Below the pieces are notes generated by a model. The model searched no databases. It was given only the letters and a program-made list of their open reading frames with translations, and was not told the DNA's origin. Source: Pseudogemmobacter sp044142105 (GTDB lineage: Bacteria > Pseudomonadota > Alphaproteobacteria > Rhodobacterales > Rhodobacteraceae). Taken from it: a stretch of DNA of 64,000 nucleotides. The position numbers and the translations under genes are program-made. The stretch is taken from NCBI RefSeq assembly GCF_044142105.1, contig NZ_JBGTYM010000001.1:310001-374000 (forward strand), written 5' to 3'. Below, piece by piece: positions 8,729 through 17,285 of the stretch (position 1 is the stretch's first letter; every line of letters begins with the position of its first letter).

Positions 8729-9276
8729 GACAGATTGGCCTCGATCCCTGTCGCCAGACCATCGAGGCTGGCGCGGTTGCGCGTGTCCCAATACTCGGCA
8801 AGGCCATCCGGCCCCTTGCCGATGGCCCAGTTGCGCAGGACGGGGCGTTCGGCGGCGTTTTCCATCGTGGGGACGGCATAGCCGCAGGAGGTTTGCACGA
8901 GATCGACCGCAAGATCGTAGATTTGCCGCAGGCCGGGCAGGTCGGGCAGCAGTGCGGCCAGCGCGGCGAATTCGGCATGGTCACGGTGCAGGACGCGCGC
9001 CGTTCCATAGGCGCGCAGGATCAGCGGGCGGGTGGAGAAGCTGCACCACATCACCGTCATGCGCGGATCAAGCGGCAGATGCGCCGCAGTCTCGTTGCCC
9101 GATCCGGTCGCATTGGCCCAGATCAGCCGGTTCGCGCCCAGGATGCGCAGGCTGTCCATACCCTTGGGTGACAGGTTGATCCGCGCGCCCGGGGCGGAGG
9201 TGGCGACGAAATAGACCGGCTGGGCTGCGACAAAGGCGATCTGATCCTGGGTAAAGGCAGGGAATTGCTTGGCCAT
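8725..9276 (-). CDS. Pyridoxamine 5'-phosphate oxidase-family protein
   Basis: 183 residues. The split-barrel pattern FVAAQPVYFVATSA, INLSPKG, DPRMTVMWCSF and RPLILRAYGTARVL is that of the PNPOx-like FMN-binding family (general-stress or heme-oxygenase-like subset), not true PdxH, whose C-terminal substrate residues are absent. It probably binds FMN or a related cofactor. ATG 9276 is followed by AlkD in a 4-bp overlap. A role in stress response next to an alkylation-repair gene is suggestive only. Confidence 0.82.
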   Translation of the reverse strand: MAKQFPAFTQDQIAFVAAQPVYFVATSAPGARINLSPKGMDSLRILGANRLIWANATGSGNETAAHLPLDPRMTVMWCSFSTRPLILRAYGTARVLHRDHAEFAALAALLPDLPGLRQIYDLAVDLVQTSCGYAVPTMENAAERPVLRNWAIGKGPDGLAEYWDTRNRASLDGLATGIEANLS

Positions 9277-9290
9277 CTGGGTGCTCCGTT

Positions 9291-9309
9291 CCGGCGCAAA
9301 ATGCGCCGG
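9291..9309. terminator. Perfect hairpin between glmS and the PNPOx-family gene
   Basis: Stem CCGGCGCA/TGCGCCGG (8 bp) with loop AAA in the 60-bp gap 3' of glmS on the minus strand. No T-run follows, so it may be a weak terminator, a processing site or a mRNA-stabilising hairpin of glmUS. Confidence 0.5.
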
Positions 9310-9336
9310 TCCGGGGGCAGGGGCAAGGGGAGGCGG

Positions 9337-11154
9337 CTATTCCACCGTCACCGATTTCGCCAGGTTGCGCGGCTGGTCGACATCGGTGCCCTTGGCGATG
9401 GCGGTGTGATAGGCGAGAAGCTGCGCCGGGATGGCGTAAAGGATCGGCGCCCAGACCGGCGCGACCTCCGGCAAAGTCAGCGTCTTCCAGGTGCCCTGGC
9501 CAGCGGTCTCGATCCCCGCCGCGTCGGAGAGGAGCAGCACCTTGCCGTTGCGGGCCATGACCTCTTGCATGTTCGAGACGGTTTTCTCGTAAAGCGCATC
9601 CTTCGGGGCCAGAACGATGACCGGGACCTGCGCGTCGATCAGGGCGATCGGGCCGTGTTTCAGTTCGCCCGATGCATAACCTTCGGCGTGGATATAGCTG
9701 ATTTCCTTCAGCTTCAGCGCACCTTCCAGGGCGAGAGGGAACATCGGGCCGCGCCCCAGGAAAAGGATGTCCTGCGCCTTGGCCAGATCCTTCGCCACCT
9801 TGGCCACCACATCCGACAGGCCAAGGGCGGCGTTCATCAGCCCTGGCAGGGCGCGAAGTTCCTCAAGCCGTTGAGCGAGATGTTCGGGCGTGATCACGCC
9901 GCGATCCTGCGCCGCCTTGAGCGCCATCAGGGCAAGGACCGTCAATTGGCAGGTGAAGGCCTTGGTCGAGGCGACGCCGACCTCGATCCCGGCAAGGATC
10001 GGCAGGGCCAGATCGGCCTCGCGCGCGATGGAGGAGGTGGGAACATTCACCACCGCCACGACCTGCGCGACCTTTTCCTTCACGTGGCGCAGCGCGGCGA
10101 GCGTATCGGCGGTTTCGCCCGACTGGCTGACGAAAACGGCCATGGCGCGGTCCGACAGGACCGGGTCGCGATAGCGGAATTCCGAGGCCACGTCGATTTC
10201 GGCGGGCAGGCCCGCGATCTGTTCGAACCAGTATTTCGCGACATGGCAGGCATAGGAGGCGGTGCCACAGGCGACCAGCGTGATCCGTTCGATCCCCTTG
10301 AAGGACAGGCCCTCGGGCAGGCGCAGGCTGGCGTCGCCGCCGACATAATGCTTCAGCGCATCGGCCAGGACGACGGGCTGTTCGGCGATTTCCTTGGCCA
10401 TGAAATGCTTGTAGCCGGCTTTCTCGATGCGGGTGGCATCGAGCTGCACGCGGGTTTCGGGCCGGTTGGCGCGGCGGTCCTGAACGTCGAAGATTTCGGC
10501 GCCCTTGCGGGTCACGACGGCCCAGTCGCCCTCTTCCAGATAGGTGATGCGGTCGGTCATCGGCGCCAGCGCGATGGCGTCGGAGCCGACGAACATTTCA
10601 CCCTCGCCCCAGCCGATGGCAAGCGGGCTGCCCTTGCGGGCGGCGATCATCAGGTCGTCCTGCCCGTCGAACAGGAAGCACAGCGCGAAGGCGCCGTGCA
10701 GGCGTTTCAGCGTGTCGCGCGCGGCCTCGACCGGGGTGGCGCCGCCATCCAGGGCGCGGCGGACCAGCAAAGCCACGGTTTCTGTATCGGTCTCGGATTC
10801 CTGCACGTAGCCCGAGGCTTCAAGTTCGGCGCGCAAGTCACGGAAATTCTCGATGATTCCGTTGTGTACCACGGCGACACCCCCGGCGCGATGCGGGTGG
10901 GCGTTCTTCACGGTCGCCGCGCCATGGGTGGCCCAGCGGGTATGACCGATGCCGGATTTCCCGGCCAGCGGTTCATGGACCAGCAGGTCCGACAGGTTCA
11001 CCAGCTTGCCCACGGCGCGGCGGCGATCCAGCTTGCCGCCATTCACCGTGGCGATCCCGGCCGAGTCATAGCCGCGATATTCCAGTCGCTTGAGCGCCTC
11101 GACCAAAAGGGGGGCGACCTCGTGATTGCCCAGAACGCCGACGATTCCGCACAT
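9337..11154 (-). CDS. glmS: Glutamine--fructose-6-phosphate aminotransferase (isomerizing)
   Basis: 605 residues, the normal length. The N-terminus MCGIVGVLG carries the glutaminase nucleophile Cys2, followed by RLEYRGYDSAG and HTRWATHG of the glutamine amidotransferase domain (residues 1-220). Two SIS sugar-isomerase domains follow (SQSGETADTLAAL; SNMQEV region), ending with the conserved C-tail NLAKSVTVE. It makes glucosamine-6-phosphate, the first step to UDP-GlcNAc for peptidoglycan and LPS. Five bases separate it from glmU upstream, so glmU-glmS form one leftward operon for the pathway. Confidence 0.97.
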   Translation of the reverse strand: MCGIVGVLGNHEVAPLLVEALKRLEYRGYDSAGIATVNGGKLDRRRAVGKLVNLSDLLVHEPLAGKSGIGHTRWATHGAATVKNAHPHRAGGVAVVHNGIIENFRDLRAELEASGYVQESETDTETVALLVRRALDGGATPVEAARDTLKRLHGAFALCFLFDGQDDLMIAARKGSPLAIGWGEGEMFVGSDAIALAPMTDRITYLEEGDWAVVTRKGAEIFDVQDRRANRPETRVQLDATRIEKAGYKHFMAKEIAEQPVVLADALKHYVGGDASLRLPEGLSFKGIERITLVACGTASYACHVAKYWFEQIAGLPAEIDVASEFRYRDPVLSDRAMAVFVSQSGETADTLAALRHVKEKVAQVVAVVNVPTSSIAREADLALPILAGIEVGVASTKAFTCQLTVLALMALKAAQDRGVITPEHLAQRLEELRALPGLMNAALGLSDVVAKVAKDLAKAQDILFLGRGPMFPLALEGALKLKEISYIHAEGYASGELKHGPIALIDAQVPVIVLAPKDALYEKTVSNMQEVMARNGKVLLLSDAAGIETAGQGTWKTLTLPEVAPVWAPILYAIPAQLLAYHTAIAKGTDVDQPRNLAKSVTVE

Positions 11155-11159
11155 GGGGA

Positions 11160-12509
11160 TTATCCCTTCTGTTTCGCAGCCTTGAGGGCGCGCAGTTTGT
11201 CCATGAGTTTGGTGGCGAGACCCGGTTTGGTGACCTGCCGGGCGCGGCCGATGGCAACGGCTTCGGGCGGCACATCCTCGGTGATCACCGAGCCCGAGCC
11301 GGTCAGCGCACCGTCACCCACAGTCACCGGGGCGACCAGCATCGTGTCCGAACCGATGAAGGCGCGTTTGCCGATCACCGTGCGGTGCTTCATCACGCCG
11401 TCATAATTGCAGGTCACGGTGCCCGCGCCGATATTCGTGTGCTCGCCGATATGGGCATCGCCCAGATAGGTCAGGTGGCCGACCTTCACGCCTTCGTCGA
11501 GGATGGCGTTCTTGATCTCGACGAAATTGCCGACATGAACGTCTTCGGCCAGTTCCGCCCCGGGCCGCAGCCGGGCGAAGGGGCCGACATCGGCCCCGCG
11601 CGAGACATGGGCGCCTTCCAGGTGGCAGAAGCCCTTGATCTCGGCTTCGGATTCGATGGTGACGCCGGGGCCGAAGATCACATTGGGGCCGATCACCGCG
11701 TCGCGGCCGATGAAAGTGTCAAGCGCGAAGAAGACGGTGTCGGGCGCGGTCAGGGTGACGCCGTTCTCCAGCGCCTCGGCGCGGGCGCGGCGCTGGAATT
11801 CGGCCTCCGCCTCAGCCAGTTGCGCGCGGGTGTTGATGCCCAGCGTCTCGGCCTCGTCGCAGATTACCACGCCTGCCGACAAGCCACGCGCTCGGGCTAG
11901 GGCGACGATGTCGGTCAGGTAATATTCGCCCGCCGCATTGTCATTGGAAAGATCGGCGACCAGGGTGAAAAGATCCTTGGCACTGGCGCAGATCACGCCG
12001 GAATTGCAAAGCGTTACGGCGCGTTCCGCATCTGACGCATCCTTATATTCGACGATGCGCGCCAAGCTGTCGCCATCCAGGATCAAGCGACCGTAGCGGC
12101 CGGGATCGCGGGCTTCGAAACCCAGGACGACGACGGCATGGCGCGCCCGCGCCTCGAGCATGGCTTCCAGCGTCTCGGCCCGGATGAAGGGCGTGTCGCC
12201 GTAAAGGACGATCGCCTCGCCGGGCGCGTCTGCAAGAAGCGGCGCGGCCTGTGCGACGGCATGGCCGGTGCCAAGCTGTTCGTCCTGCAAGACGATTTCG
12301 GCGGTTTCGTCAAAGGCGCGGGCCGATTTGGCCACCGCTTCGGCGCCATGGCCCGCGACGACCACGGTCCGGGCCGGATCAAGGGCGCGCGCCGCCGCCA
12401 TGGCGTGGTGCAAAAGCGGGGCGGCAGCCAGCTTGTGCAGAACCTTCGGGCGTTCGGAATTCATCCGCGTGCCCTGACCCGCGGCCAGGATGATCAGCGA
12501 AACCGGCAT
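11160..12509 (-). CDS. glmU: Bifunctional GlcN-1-P acetyltransferase / GlcNAc-1-P uridyltransferase
   Basis: 449 residues. The N-terminal nucleotidyltransferase domain has LAAGQGTRMNSERPKVLHKLA at residues 8-28 and QLGTGHAV, LYGDTPF and CNSG further on. The C-terminal left-handed beta-helix (from about 250) has hexapeptide repeats and the acetyltransferase active-site segment HIGEHTNIGAGTVTCNYDG. It makes UDP-GlcNAc from GlcN-1-P, the last two steps after GlmS and GlmM. First gene of the leftward glmU-glmS pair, divergent from gph. Confidence 0.97.
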   Translation of the reverse strand: MPVSLIILAAGQGTRMNSERPKVLHKLAAAPLLHHAMAAARALDPARTVVVAGHGAEAVAKSARAFDETAEIVLQDEQLGTGHAVAQAAPLLADAPGEAIVLYGDTPFIRAETLEAMLEARARHAVVVLGFEARDPGRYGRLILDGDSLARIVEYKDASDAERAVTLCNSGVICASAKDLFTLVADLSNDNAAGEYYLTDIVALARARGLSAGVVICDEAETLGINTRAQLAEAEAEFQRRARAEALENGVTLTAPDTVFFALDTFIGRDAVIGPNVIFGPGVTIESEAEIKGFCHLEGAHVSRGADVGPFARLRPGAELAEDVHVGNFVEIKNAILDEGVKVGHLTYLGDAHIGEHTNIGAGTVTCNYDGVMKHRTVIGKRAFIGSDTMLVAPVTVGDGALTGSGSVITEDVPPEAVAIGRARQVTKPGLATKLMDKLRALKAAKQKG

Positions 12510-12530
12510 ACTGCCCCTTTCTTTTTCCTT

Positions 12531-12547
12531 CCCCGGCTGGGCCGGGG
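12531..12547. repeat. Inverted repeat in the glmU/gph divergent promoter region
   Basis: CCCCGGC/GCCGGGG stem with a 3-nt loop, flanked by pyrimidine-rich sequence, between the divergent starts of glmU (12509) and gph (12624). It could be a regulatory site or incidental in this GC-rich DNA. Confidence 0.3.
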
Positions 12548-12623
12548 TGGCTTTTCCTTTGGCCCCGTTCTACGCGGGGGGCAGGCACTCGCCAAGGGGG
12601 CGGGTTTCACCAAGGGTTGCGGC

Positions 12624-13307
12624 ATGTTGCAAGAGCAGAAATCCGGCGCGAAATGCGTGGTCTTTGATCTGGATGGCACGCTTGCTGACACATCCGCCGA
12701 TCTTCTGGCGGCGGCCAATGCCTGTTTCCGTCAGATGGGCGCGGGCGATCTGCTGACGCGGGCCGACAGCCTGACCGCCTTTCATGGCGGCCGCGCCATG
12801 CTGCGGCTGGGCTTTTCGCGCCAGGGTGACGTGGATGAGCGCCAGGTCGATGACTGGTATCCGCGCCTTCTGGTGGCCTATGCCGAGGGGATCGACACCC
12901 ATACAAGGCTTTACCCGGGCGCGGTCGAGGCGGTCGAGGCGCTGCGTGCCAGCGGCCATGCCGTGTCGATCTGCACCAACAAGCCCGCCGCCCTGGCCGA
13001 AGAGCTGCTGAAGCGGCTGGGTGTGCGGGGGTTGTTCGGGGCGATGATCGGGGCCGACACCTTGCCGACCCGCAAGCCCGACCCCGCGCCCTATGTCGCG
13101 GCGGTGACGCAGGCCGGGGGCGACGTGCGGCGTTCGATGCTGATCGGCGATACAGAGACCGATGCCAAGACGGCGCGGGCGGTGGGCGTGCCCTGCGCGC
13201 TGGTCACCTTCGGGCCGGAGGGCGAGGGGATCGCACGCCTCCGGCCCGAGGCTTTGCTGGACCGCTTTGCGGATTTGCCCGCGTTGGCGGCCCGGCTGCT
13301 CAAATGA
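12624..13307 (+). CDS. gph: HAD-superfamily phosphatase, probably phosphoglycolate phosphatase
   Basis: 227 residues from ATG 12624; the open frame before it overlaps glmU and is not coding. HAD motif I is FDLDGTLADTSAD (residues 14-26), motif II is SICTNK, motif III has the Lys in TRKPDP and motif IV is LIGDTETDAKTAR. The cap insert and length fit the Gph/CbbZ family, which removes 2-phosphoglycolate left by Rubisco side reactions or DNA repair. Substrate by family resemblance only. It converges with the small exported-protein gene at 13340. Confidence 0.85.
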   Translation: MLQEQKSGAKCVVFDLDGTLADTSADLLAAANACFRQMGAGDLLTRADSLTAFHGGRAMLRLGFSRQGDVDERQVDDWYPRLLVAYAEGIDTHTRLYPGAVEAVEALRASGHAVSICTNKPAALAEELLKRLGVRGLFGAMIGADTLPTRKPDPAPYVAAVTQAGGDVRRSMLIGDTETDAKTARAVGVPCALVTFGPEGEGIARLRPEALLDRFADLPALAARLLK

Positions 13308-13339
13308 CTTTTGGGGCAAAGTCCTGCTGAAATGGCGGG

Positions 13340-13693
13340 TCAGAGAAAGGTCTTGGCGCACCAGGGCGCGGTCTTGTCGAATTCGTTCAGAAGCTGAGGC
13401 AGGCTGCGGCTGCGGAAGATCTTGTTGAAGCGCTGCTGCATGGCCTGGACCTTCTGGTCATTGGTGCCGGGAACATAGGCCAACATCTGCGCCGCGCCGG
13501 TCTGGGCCCAATCGCGGTCGGCGCGGGTCAGGTAGCCGCCCTCGTACAGCATGTCCGAGACGATATAGAGCAGCGCCGAGCAATGCAGCGCCTGGGCGGC
13601 GCGGCCTTCGATCACCAGATCGGCGCGGGCGGGCAGGCTGGCCGCGAGCGTGAGGCCAAGAACGGCGGCGGCGGTGGTCAGAAAGCGGGTCAT
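13340..13693 (-). CDS. Small exported protein, unknown function
   Basis: 117 residues with a clear signal peptide (MTRFLTTAAAVLGLTLAASLPARA, cleavage near residue 24). The mature part is about 93 residues, helical in character (QALHCSALLYIVSDML; AQAMQQRFNKIF) with Cys in ALHCSA and APWCAKT that could form a disulfide in the periplasm. No family is recognised. A second tiny exported-protein gene lies 10 bp upstream on the same strand, so the two may be co-transcribed. Confidence 0.72.
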   Translation of the reverse strand: MTRFLTTAAAVLGLTLAASLPARADLVIEGRAAQALHCSALLYIVSDMLYEGGYLTRADRDWAQTGAAQMLAYVPGTNDQKVQAMQQRFNKIFRSRSLPQLLNEFDKTAPWCAKTFL

Positions 13694-13703
13694 CGCGGGC
13701 TCC

Positions 13704-13874
13704 TTACAGCGAGAATTTCAGCGGGCGCAGATCGCGCGGGGCGGCAGGTTCGGCCTTGGCGGCGGACAGGCGCGGCGCGCCATCTTGGGGCGCTTGCGGC
13801 GCGGGCATGGGCAGGCCGAAGCCAAGGCCAAGGGCGGTCACGGCGGCAAGGGCAAGAAGCTGGGGCAGGCGCAT
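13704..13874 (-). CDS. Tiny exported or membrane-anchored peptide (56 aa)
   Basis: From ATG 13874 (MRLPQLLALAAVTALG) the product is 56 residues; an in-frame ATG at 13910 would add 12 polar residues. The first 25 residues form a signal peptide or single membrane helix. The rest is Pro/Ala-rich (PMPAPQAPQDGAPRL) and ends PLKFSL. Nothing is recognised. It is kept because the signal-like start, the codon pattern and the 10-bp spacing to the next exported-protein gene make it more than a random frame. Confidence is moderate at best. Confidence 0.5.
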   Translation of the reverse strand: MRLPQLLALAAVTALGLGFGLPMPAPQAPQDGAPRLSAAKAEPAAPRDLRPLKFSL

Positions 13875-14005
13875 GGACTTGTCTTTCGGCAGATATCGTT
13901 TCGATGCCAAGGCAATAGCCCGCGGATCGGGCGACTGCCCGTGACAAATCCCGTCATCAGAGGATCATTTGACAGCCCTCGCGCCCGAGAATAGCTTGCG
14001 CCGTC

Positions 14006-15259
14006 ATGACCTCCGACCCCGCGCCCCTTTCCGCCCAGCCCACCCCAGCGGGGCGTTCGCGCCATGCGGTGACGTTTGTCCTTATCACCGTGTTTCTGGA
14101 CATGGTGGGCTTTGGCATCATCATGCCGGTCCTGCCCAAGCTGATCGAGGATGTCGGCCATGTCGGTATCGACCGGGCGGCGGCGATTGGCGGCTGGATG
14201 TTCGCGGCTTTCTCGCTGGCGCAGTTCTTCTGTGCGCCACTGGCGGGCAATCTTGCCGACCGTTTCGGACGGCGGCCCTTGCTGTTGCTGGCGATCTTCG
14301 GGCTGGGCGCGGATTTCCTGCTCTCGGCGCTGGCGCCCAATCTGGAATGGCTGTTCGTGGGGCGGGTGCTGGCCGGGGTCTGCGGGTCAAGCTGGGTGAT
14401 CGCCAATGCCTTCATCGCCGATGTGACGGCACCCGAGGAACGGGCCAAGGCCTTCGGCCTGATGGGCGCGGCTTTCGGTCTGGGCTTCGTGATCGGGCCG
14501 GCACTTGGCGGATTGTTGGGAGAGTTCGGCCCGCGCGTGCCCTTCTATGTGGCCGCGGCCGTGTCGATGATCAATTTCGTCTATGGCTGGTTCGTGCTGC
14601 CCGAGACGCTGGCGCCTGAAAACCGCCGCCCCTTTGAACTGTGGCGCGCCAATCCCTTCGGCGCCTTCCGCGTCTTCGCGACCTATCCGGGCGTCTTGCC
14701 GATGTGCCTGGTGCTGGGCATGTTCTTTTTCGCCACCTCGGTCTATCCGGCGATCTGGGCTTTCTGGGGCATCGCGCGGTTCGGCTGGTCCGAGGGGATG
14801 GTCGGGCTGACGCTGGCGATTTTCGGCCTGATCATGGCCGGGTTCCAGGGCGGGCTGACCGGGCGCTTCGTCGCTGCGTTTGGCGAATATCGGACCGCAC
14901 TGATCGGCCTGGTCTGTGCGGTTCTGGCCTGCACCGGCTATGGATTTGCGACGGGGCTGAGTTTCGTCGTCGTGCTGATGCTGGTGCATGGGCCGGAGGG
15001 GTTCGTTCATCCGATGATGACGGCGATGATGTCGAAGAAAGTGCCCGAAGATGCGCAGGGAGAGTTGCAGGGCGGCATCTCGGCCATCACCAATATCGCG
15101 ATGCTGGCGGGGACCATCGTGTTCAGCCAGATCTTCGCGCATTTCATGGCCGAGGGGCGGGACTGGCAGTCGCCGGGCATGGCGTTTTTCGTGGCGGGCG
15201 CGTTCATCCTTGTGGCGCTGGTCATGTTCGTCGCCCTGACCCGGCGGGAGGATCACTGA
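14006..15259 (+). CDS. MFS efflux transporter, TetA-like
   Basis: 417 residues, 12 predicted membrane helices. The loop 2-3 motif A is LADRFGRRPLLLL; helix 1 has VFLDMVGFGIIMPVLPKL and helix 5 GLGFVIGPALGGLLG (motif C), as in the TetA/TCR drug-proton antiporter group (DHA1). Helix 7 onward starts near residue 230 after a long cytoplasmic loop. Ligand unknown; tetracycline resistance should not be assumed because many housekeeping Rhodobacterales transporters share this wording. The TGA overlaps the ATG of the next aminotransferase gene (TGATG), implying joint expression and perhaps export of that enzyme's product. Confidence 0.85.
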   Translation: MTSDPAPLSAQPTPAGRSRHAVTFVLITVFLDMVGFGIIMPVLPKLIEDVGHVGIDRAAAIGGWMFAAFSLAQFFCAPLAGNLADRFGRRPLLLLAIFGLGADFLLSALAPNLEWLFVGRVLAGVCGSSWVIANAFIADVTAPEERAKAFGLMGAAFGLGFVIGPALGGLLGEFGPRVPFYVAAAVSMINFVYGWFVLPETLAPENRRPFELWRANPFGAFRVFATYPGVLPMCLVLGMFFFATSVYPAIWAFWGIARFGWSEGMVGLTLAIFGLIMAGFQGGLTGRFVAAFGEYRTALIGLVCAVLACTGYGFATGLSFVVVLMLVHGPEGFVHPMMTAMMSKKVPEDAQGELQGGISAITNIAMLAGTIVFSQIFAHFMAEGRDWQSPGMAFFVAGAFILVALVMFVALTRREDH

Positions 15260-16488
15260 TGGAGCGCTTTACCGGCGCTTTCACCCAGCAGGAGCCGATC
15301 CCCGAGGCGGGCATCGCGGCGGCGCTGGCCGTGATGGGCCATGGGCGGCTGCACCGCTACAACACCGCGCCGGGCGAGATTGCCGAGGCGGCGCTTCTGG
15401 AAGAGGAATTCGCCGCCTTCACCGGGGCGCGCTATTGCCTGGCTGTGGCTTCGGGCGGCTATGCGATGGGCTGCGCCTTGCGGGCCTGCGGGGTACAGCA
15501 GGGCGAGCCGGTTCTGTCCAACGCCTTCACCCTTGCGCCGGTGCCCGGGGCGATCGCGGCCGCGGGCGGGCATCCGGTGCTGGTCGAGGTGACCGAGGAT
15601 CTGGTGCTGGATCTGGACGATCTGGTGCTGAAGGCCAAGGCCTCTGGCGCGCGGCTGCTGCTTCTGTCGCATATGCGGGGGCATGTCTGCGACATGGACC
15701 GGCTGATGGCGATCTGCGGCGATCTGGGCGTGACGGTGATCGAGGATTGCGCCCATACGATGGGGGCGGAATGGCGGGGCGTGCCAAGTGGGCGGCACGG
15801 GCTGATCGGCTGCTATTCGACCCAGACCTACAAGCATATGAATTCGGGCGAGGGCGGGCTTCTGGTCACCGACGATGCCGAAATGGCGGCGCGGATGATC
15901 CTGCTCTCGGGCAGCTACATGCTTTATGGTCGGCATCGCGCCGCGCCGGGGGAAGAGGTGTTCCGGCGGCTGAGGCTTGAGGTGCCGAATGTATCGGGCC
16001 GGATGGACAATCTGCGCGCGGCGGTGCTGCGGCCGCAGATCGGGATGCTGGCCGAGCGGCGCGACCGCTGGGCGACCCTCTATCGCGGGATGGAGGCGGG
16101 GCTGGCGGCGACGCCCGGGTTGCGGCTGATTCCGCGGCCCGAGGAAGAGCGCTACATGGGCTCGTCCTTCCAATTCCTGCTGCCGGGCTGGGAGGCGGCG
16201 CGGGTCAATGCGCTGGTCGCCCGCTGCGCGGCGCGGGGGGTGGAGATGAAATGGTTCGGCGCGCCCGAGCCGGTTGCCTTCACCAGCCGCTATGAACATT
16301 GGGCCTATGCCAAGCCGCAGCCCTGTCCGCAGACCGACCGCGTGCTGGCCGGGCTGATCGACATGCGGCTGCCCCTAACCTTCAGTCCCGAGGATGTGGC
16401 GCTGATCGCGCGGATCATCCGGGCCGAGGTGCTGGCGGTGGGCCAGGCCGAGACGGTGGAAAATGTAGCGGCGCCGCTGGCGGATTGA
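15259..16488 (+). CDS. DegT/DnrJ/EryC1/StrS-family PLP aminotransferase
   Basis: 409 residues from ATG 15259, coupled to the MFS gene by TGATG. The PLP lysine is in TQTYKHMNSGEGG (about residues 191-203), with VIEDCAHTMGAEW supplying the PLP-ring Asp and SGGYAMGCALRACG the phosphate-binding region. These are hallmarks of DegT-family sugar aminotransferases, which transaminate nucleotide-linked or free keto-sugars. No other sugar-biosynthesis genes are adjacent; the only partner is the MFS exporter. The pair looks like a two-gene module that makes and exports, or detoxifies, an amino-sugar-like compound (inference). Confidence 0.87.
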   Translation: MERFTGAFTQQEPIPEAGIAAALAVMGHGRLHRYNTAPGEIAEAALLEEEFAAFTGARYCLAVASGGYAMGCALRACGVQQGEPVLSNAFTLAPVPGAIAAAGGHPVLVEVTEDLVLDLDDLVLKAKASGARLLLLSHMRGHVCDMDRLMAICGDLGVTVIEDCAHTMGAEWRGVPSGRHGLIGCYSTQTYKHMNSGEGGLLVTDDAEMAARMILLSGSYMLYGRHRAAPGEEVFRRLRLEVPNVSGRMDNLRAAVLRPQIGMLAERRDRWATLYRGMEAGLAATPGLRLIPRPEEERYMGSSFQFLLPGWEAARVNALVARCAARGVEMKWFGAPEPVAFTSRYEHWAYAKPQPCPQTDRVLAGLIDMRLPLTFSPEDVALIARIIRAEVLAVGQAETVENVAAPLAD

Positions 16489-16491
16489 CCG

Positions 16492-16510
16492 CTGTCCCAC
16501 GCGGGGACAG
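16492..16510. terminator. Hairpin between convergent aminotransferase and exported-protein genes
   Basis: Stem CTGTCCC/GGGACAG (7 bp) with loop ACGCG begins 3 bp past the aminotransferase stop. Its position between convergent genes suggests a shared transcription end; there is no clear T-run. Confidence 0.5.
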
Positions 16511-16575
16511 GGTGCCTGTATCAAGGATTTCAACAGCTTGAGCTGGTCGAATTAACCTTGTGGTAGGAATTTGAC

Positions 16576-16992
16576 CTATTGCGGATAGGGCGACATGCCG
16601 CCGAGGCTGTCATTGGTATGCCCGATCAGCGCCTGGCACAGGCAGGCGGCATCGGTGCAGGCATCGCGGGCGGCAAGGAAGGCGTCGTCGCGCGGCGGGT
16701 TCATCAGGTCGATCTCCTGCCCGGAGGCATTCTCGACCGCATAGACCCAGGCCAGATCGTCGAGCCGCCCCATGCGCCACAAAAGCGGGTTCGGCCCTTC
16801 ACCGGTGTCGCACATCATCACATGCGCCGGAACGGTGGGGGCGTCGCAGCCGATATCCGACAGGACCATCCCATAGCGTGGCTCGAGCCGGGCAATGGCG
16901 GCCTCGACCGCCTGGGGATCGACAGGACAGTCCTGCGCCAGGGCAGGCAGGGGGGCGAGGCAGAGCAGGAGCAGGGCGGGAAGCTTGGACAT
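16576..16992 (-). CDS. Small Cys-rich exported protein, unknown function
   Basis: 138 residues from ATG 16992 (MSKLPALLLLCLAPLPALAQ, signal peptide with cleavage after ALA). The mature part has about seven Cys (DCPVDP, IGCDAP, MMCDTG, DACTDAACLCQAL), which points to an oxidised periplasmic protein with several disulfides. No family recognised. It is transcribed leftward, divergent from the nuo operon, and so shares the 293-bp upstream region with it. Confidence 0.75.
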   Translation of the reverse strand: MSKLPALLLLCLAPLPALAQDCPVDPQAVEAAIARLEPRYGMVLSDIGCDAPTVPAHVMMCDTGEGPNPLLWRMGRLDDLAWVYAVENASGQEIDLMNPPRDDAFLAARDACTDAACLCQALIGHTNDSLGGMSPYPQ

Positions 16993-17190
16993 GGCGATCT
17001 CGGTACATCTTCGATGCGCCAAGGCAATGCGGTTGCGGCCCGCCGGTCAAGGTGCGGTTTTCCCGGCCTGCCGAGTCGCGCCTGCCGCATTTGCCCCGGA
17101 CCACGGCATGCGCCCCAGGCGCGGGACGGAAACCTGCGCGGTTGCCGCGAATTCCGTTGCCGCGATGCCGCGAAAAGCCCTCGGGCTGCG

Positions 17191-17219
17191 TTGACCCCGA
17201 CCGGGGCGCGCGCTAAACG
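17191..17219 (+). promoter_or_regulatory. Candidate sigma-70-type promoter for the nuo operon
   Basis: TTGACC at 17191-17196, a 17-bp spacer and TAAACG at 17214-17219, 67 bp before the nuoA start. The -35 matches well and the -10 only at half its positions. It is the best candidate seen in the gap 16993-17285; primer extension or 5'-end mapping would decide. Confidence 0.4.
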
Positions 17220-17234
17220 AAACCAGAGTACATA

Positions 17235-17254
17235 GCGGGCCTTGTCGGGCCCGC
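17235..17254 (+). promoter_or_regulatory. Hairpin in the nuo leader
   Basis: Stem GCGGGCC/GGCCCGC with a 6-nt loop, just downstream of the candidate promoter and 31 bp before the nuoA start. It could stabilise the long nuo transcript or affect translation; no riboswitch consensus is recognised. Confidence 0.4.
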
Positions 17255-17285
17255 AGCTCGCTGTCGCCAGCTGAAGGAGCATCTC

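Noticed and set aside
11162..11240. Possible glmS ribozyme/riboswitch between glmU and glmS
   Set aside because: Only 5 bp separate the genes, leaving no room for it, and the element is typical of Firmicutes.
9265..11406. A 713-codon plus-strand frame opposite glmS
   Set aside because: glmS on the minus strand is full length with all motifs; the opposite frame has none.
14006..15259. Reading the MFS protein as a tetracycline-resistance determinant
   Set aside because: Only general TetA/DHA1 motifs are seen; no resistance regulator or mobile context is present.
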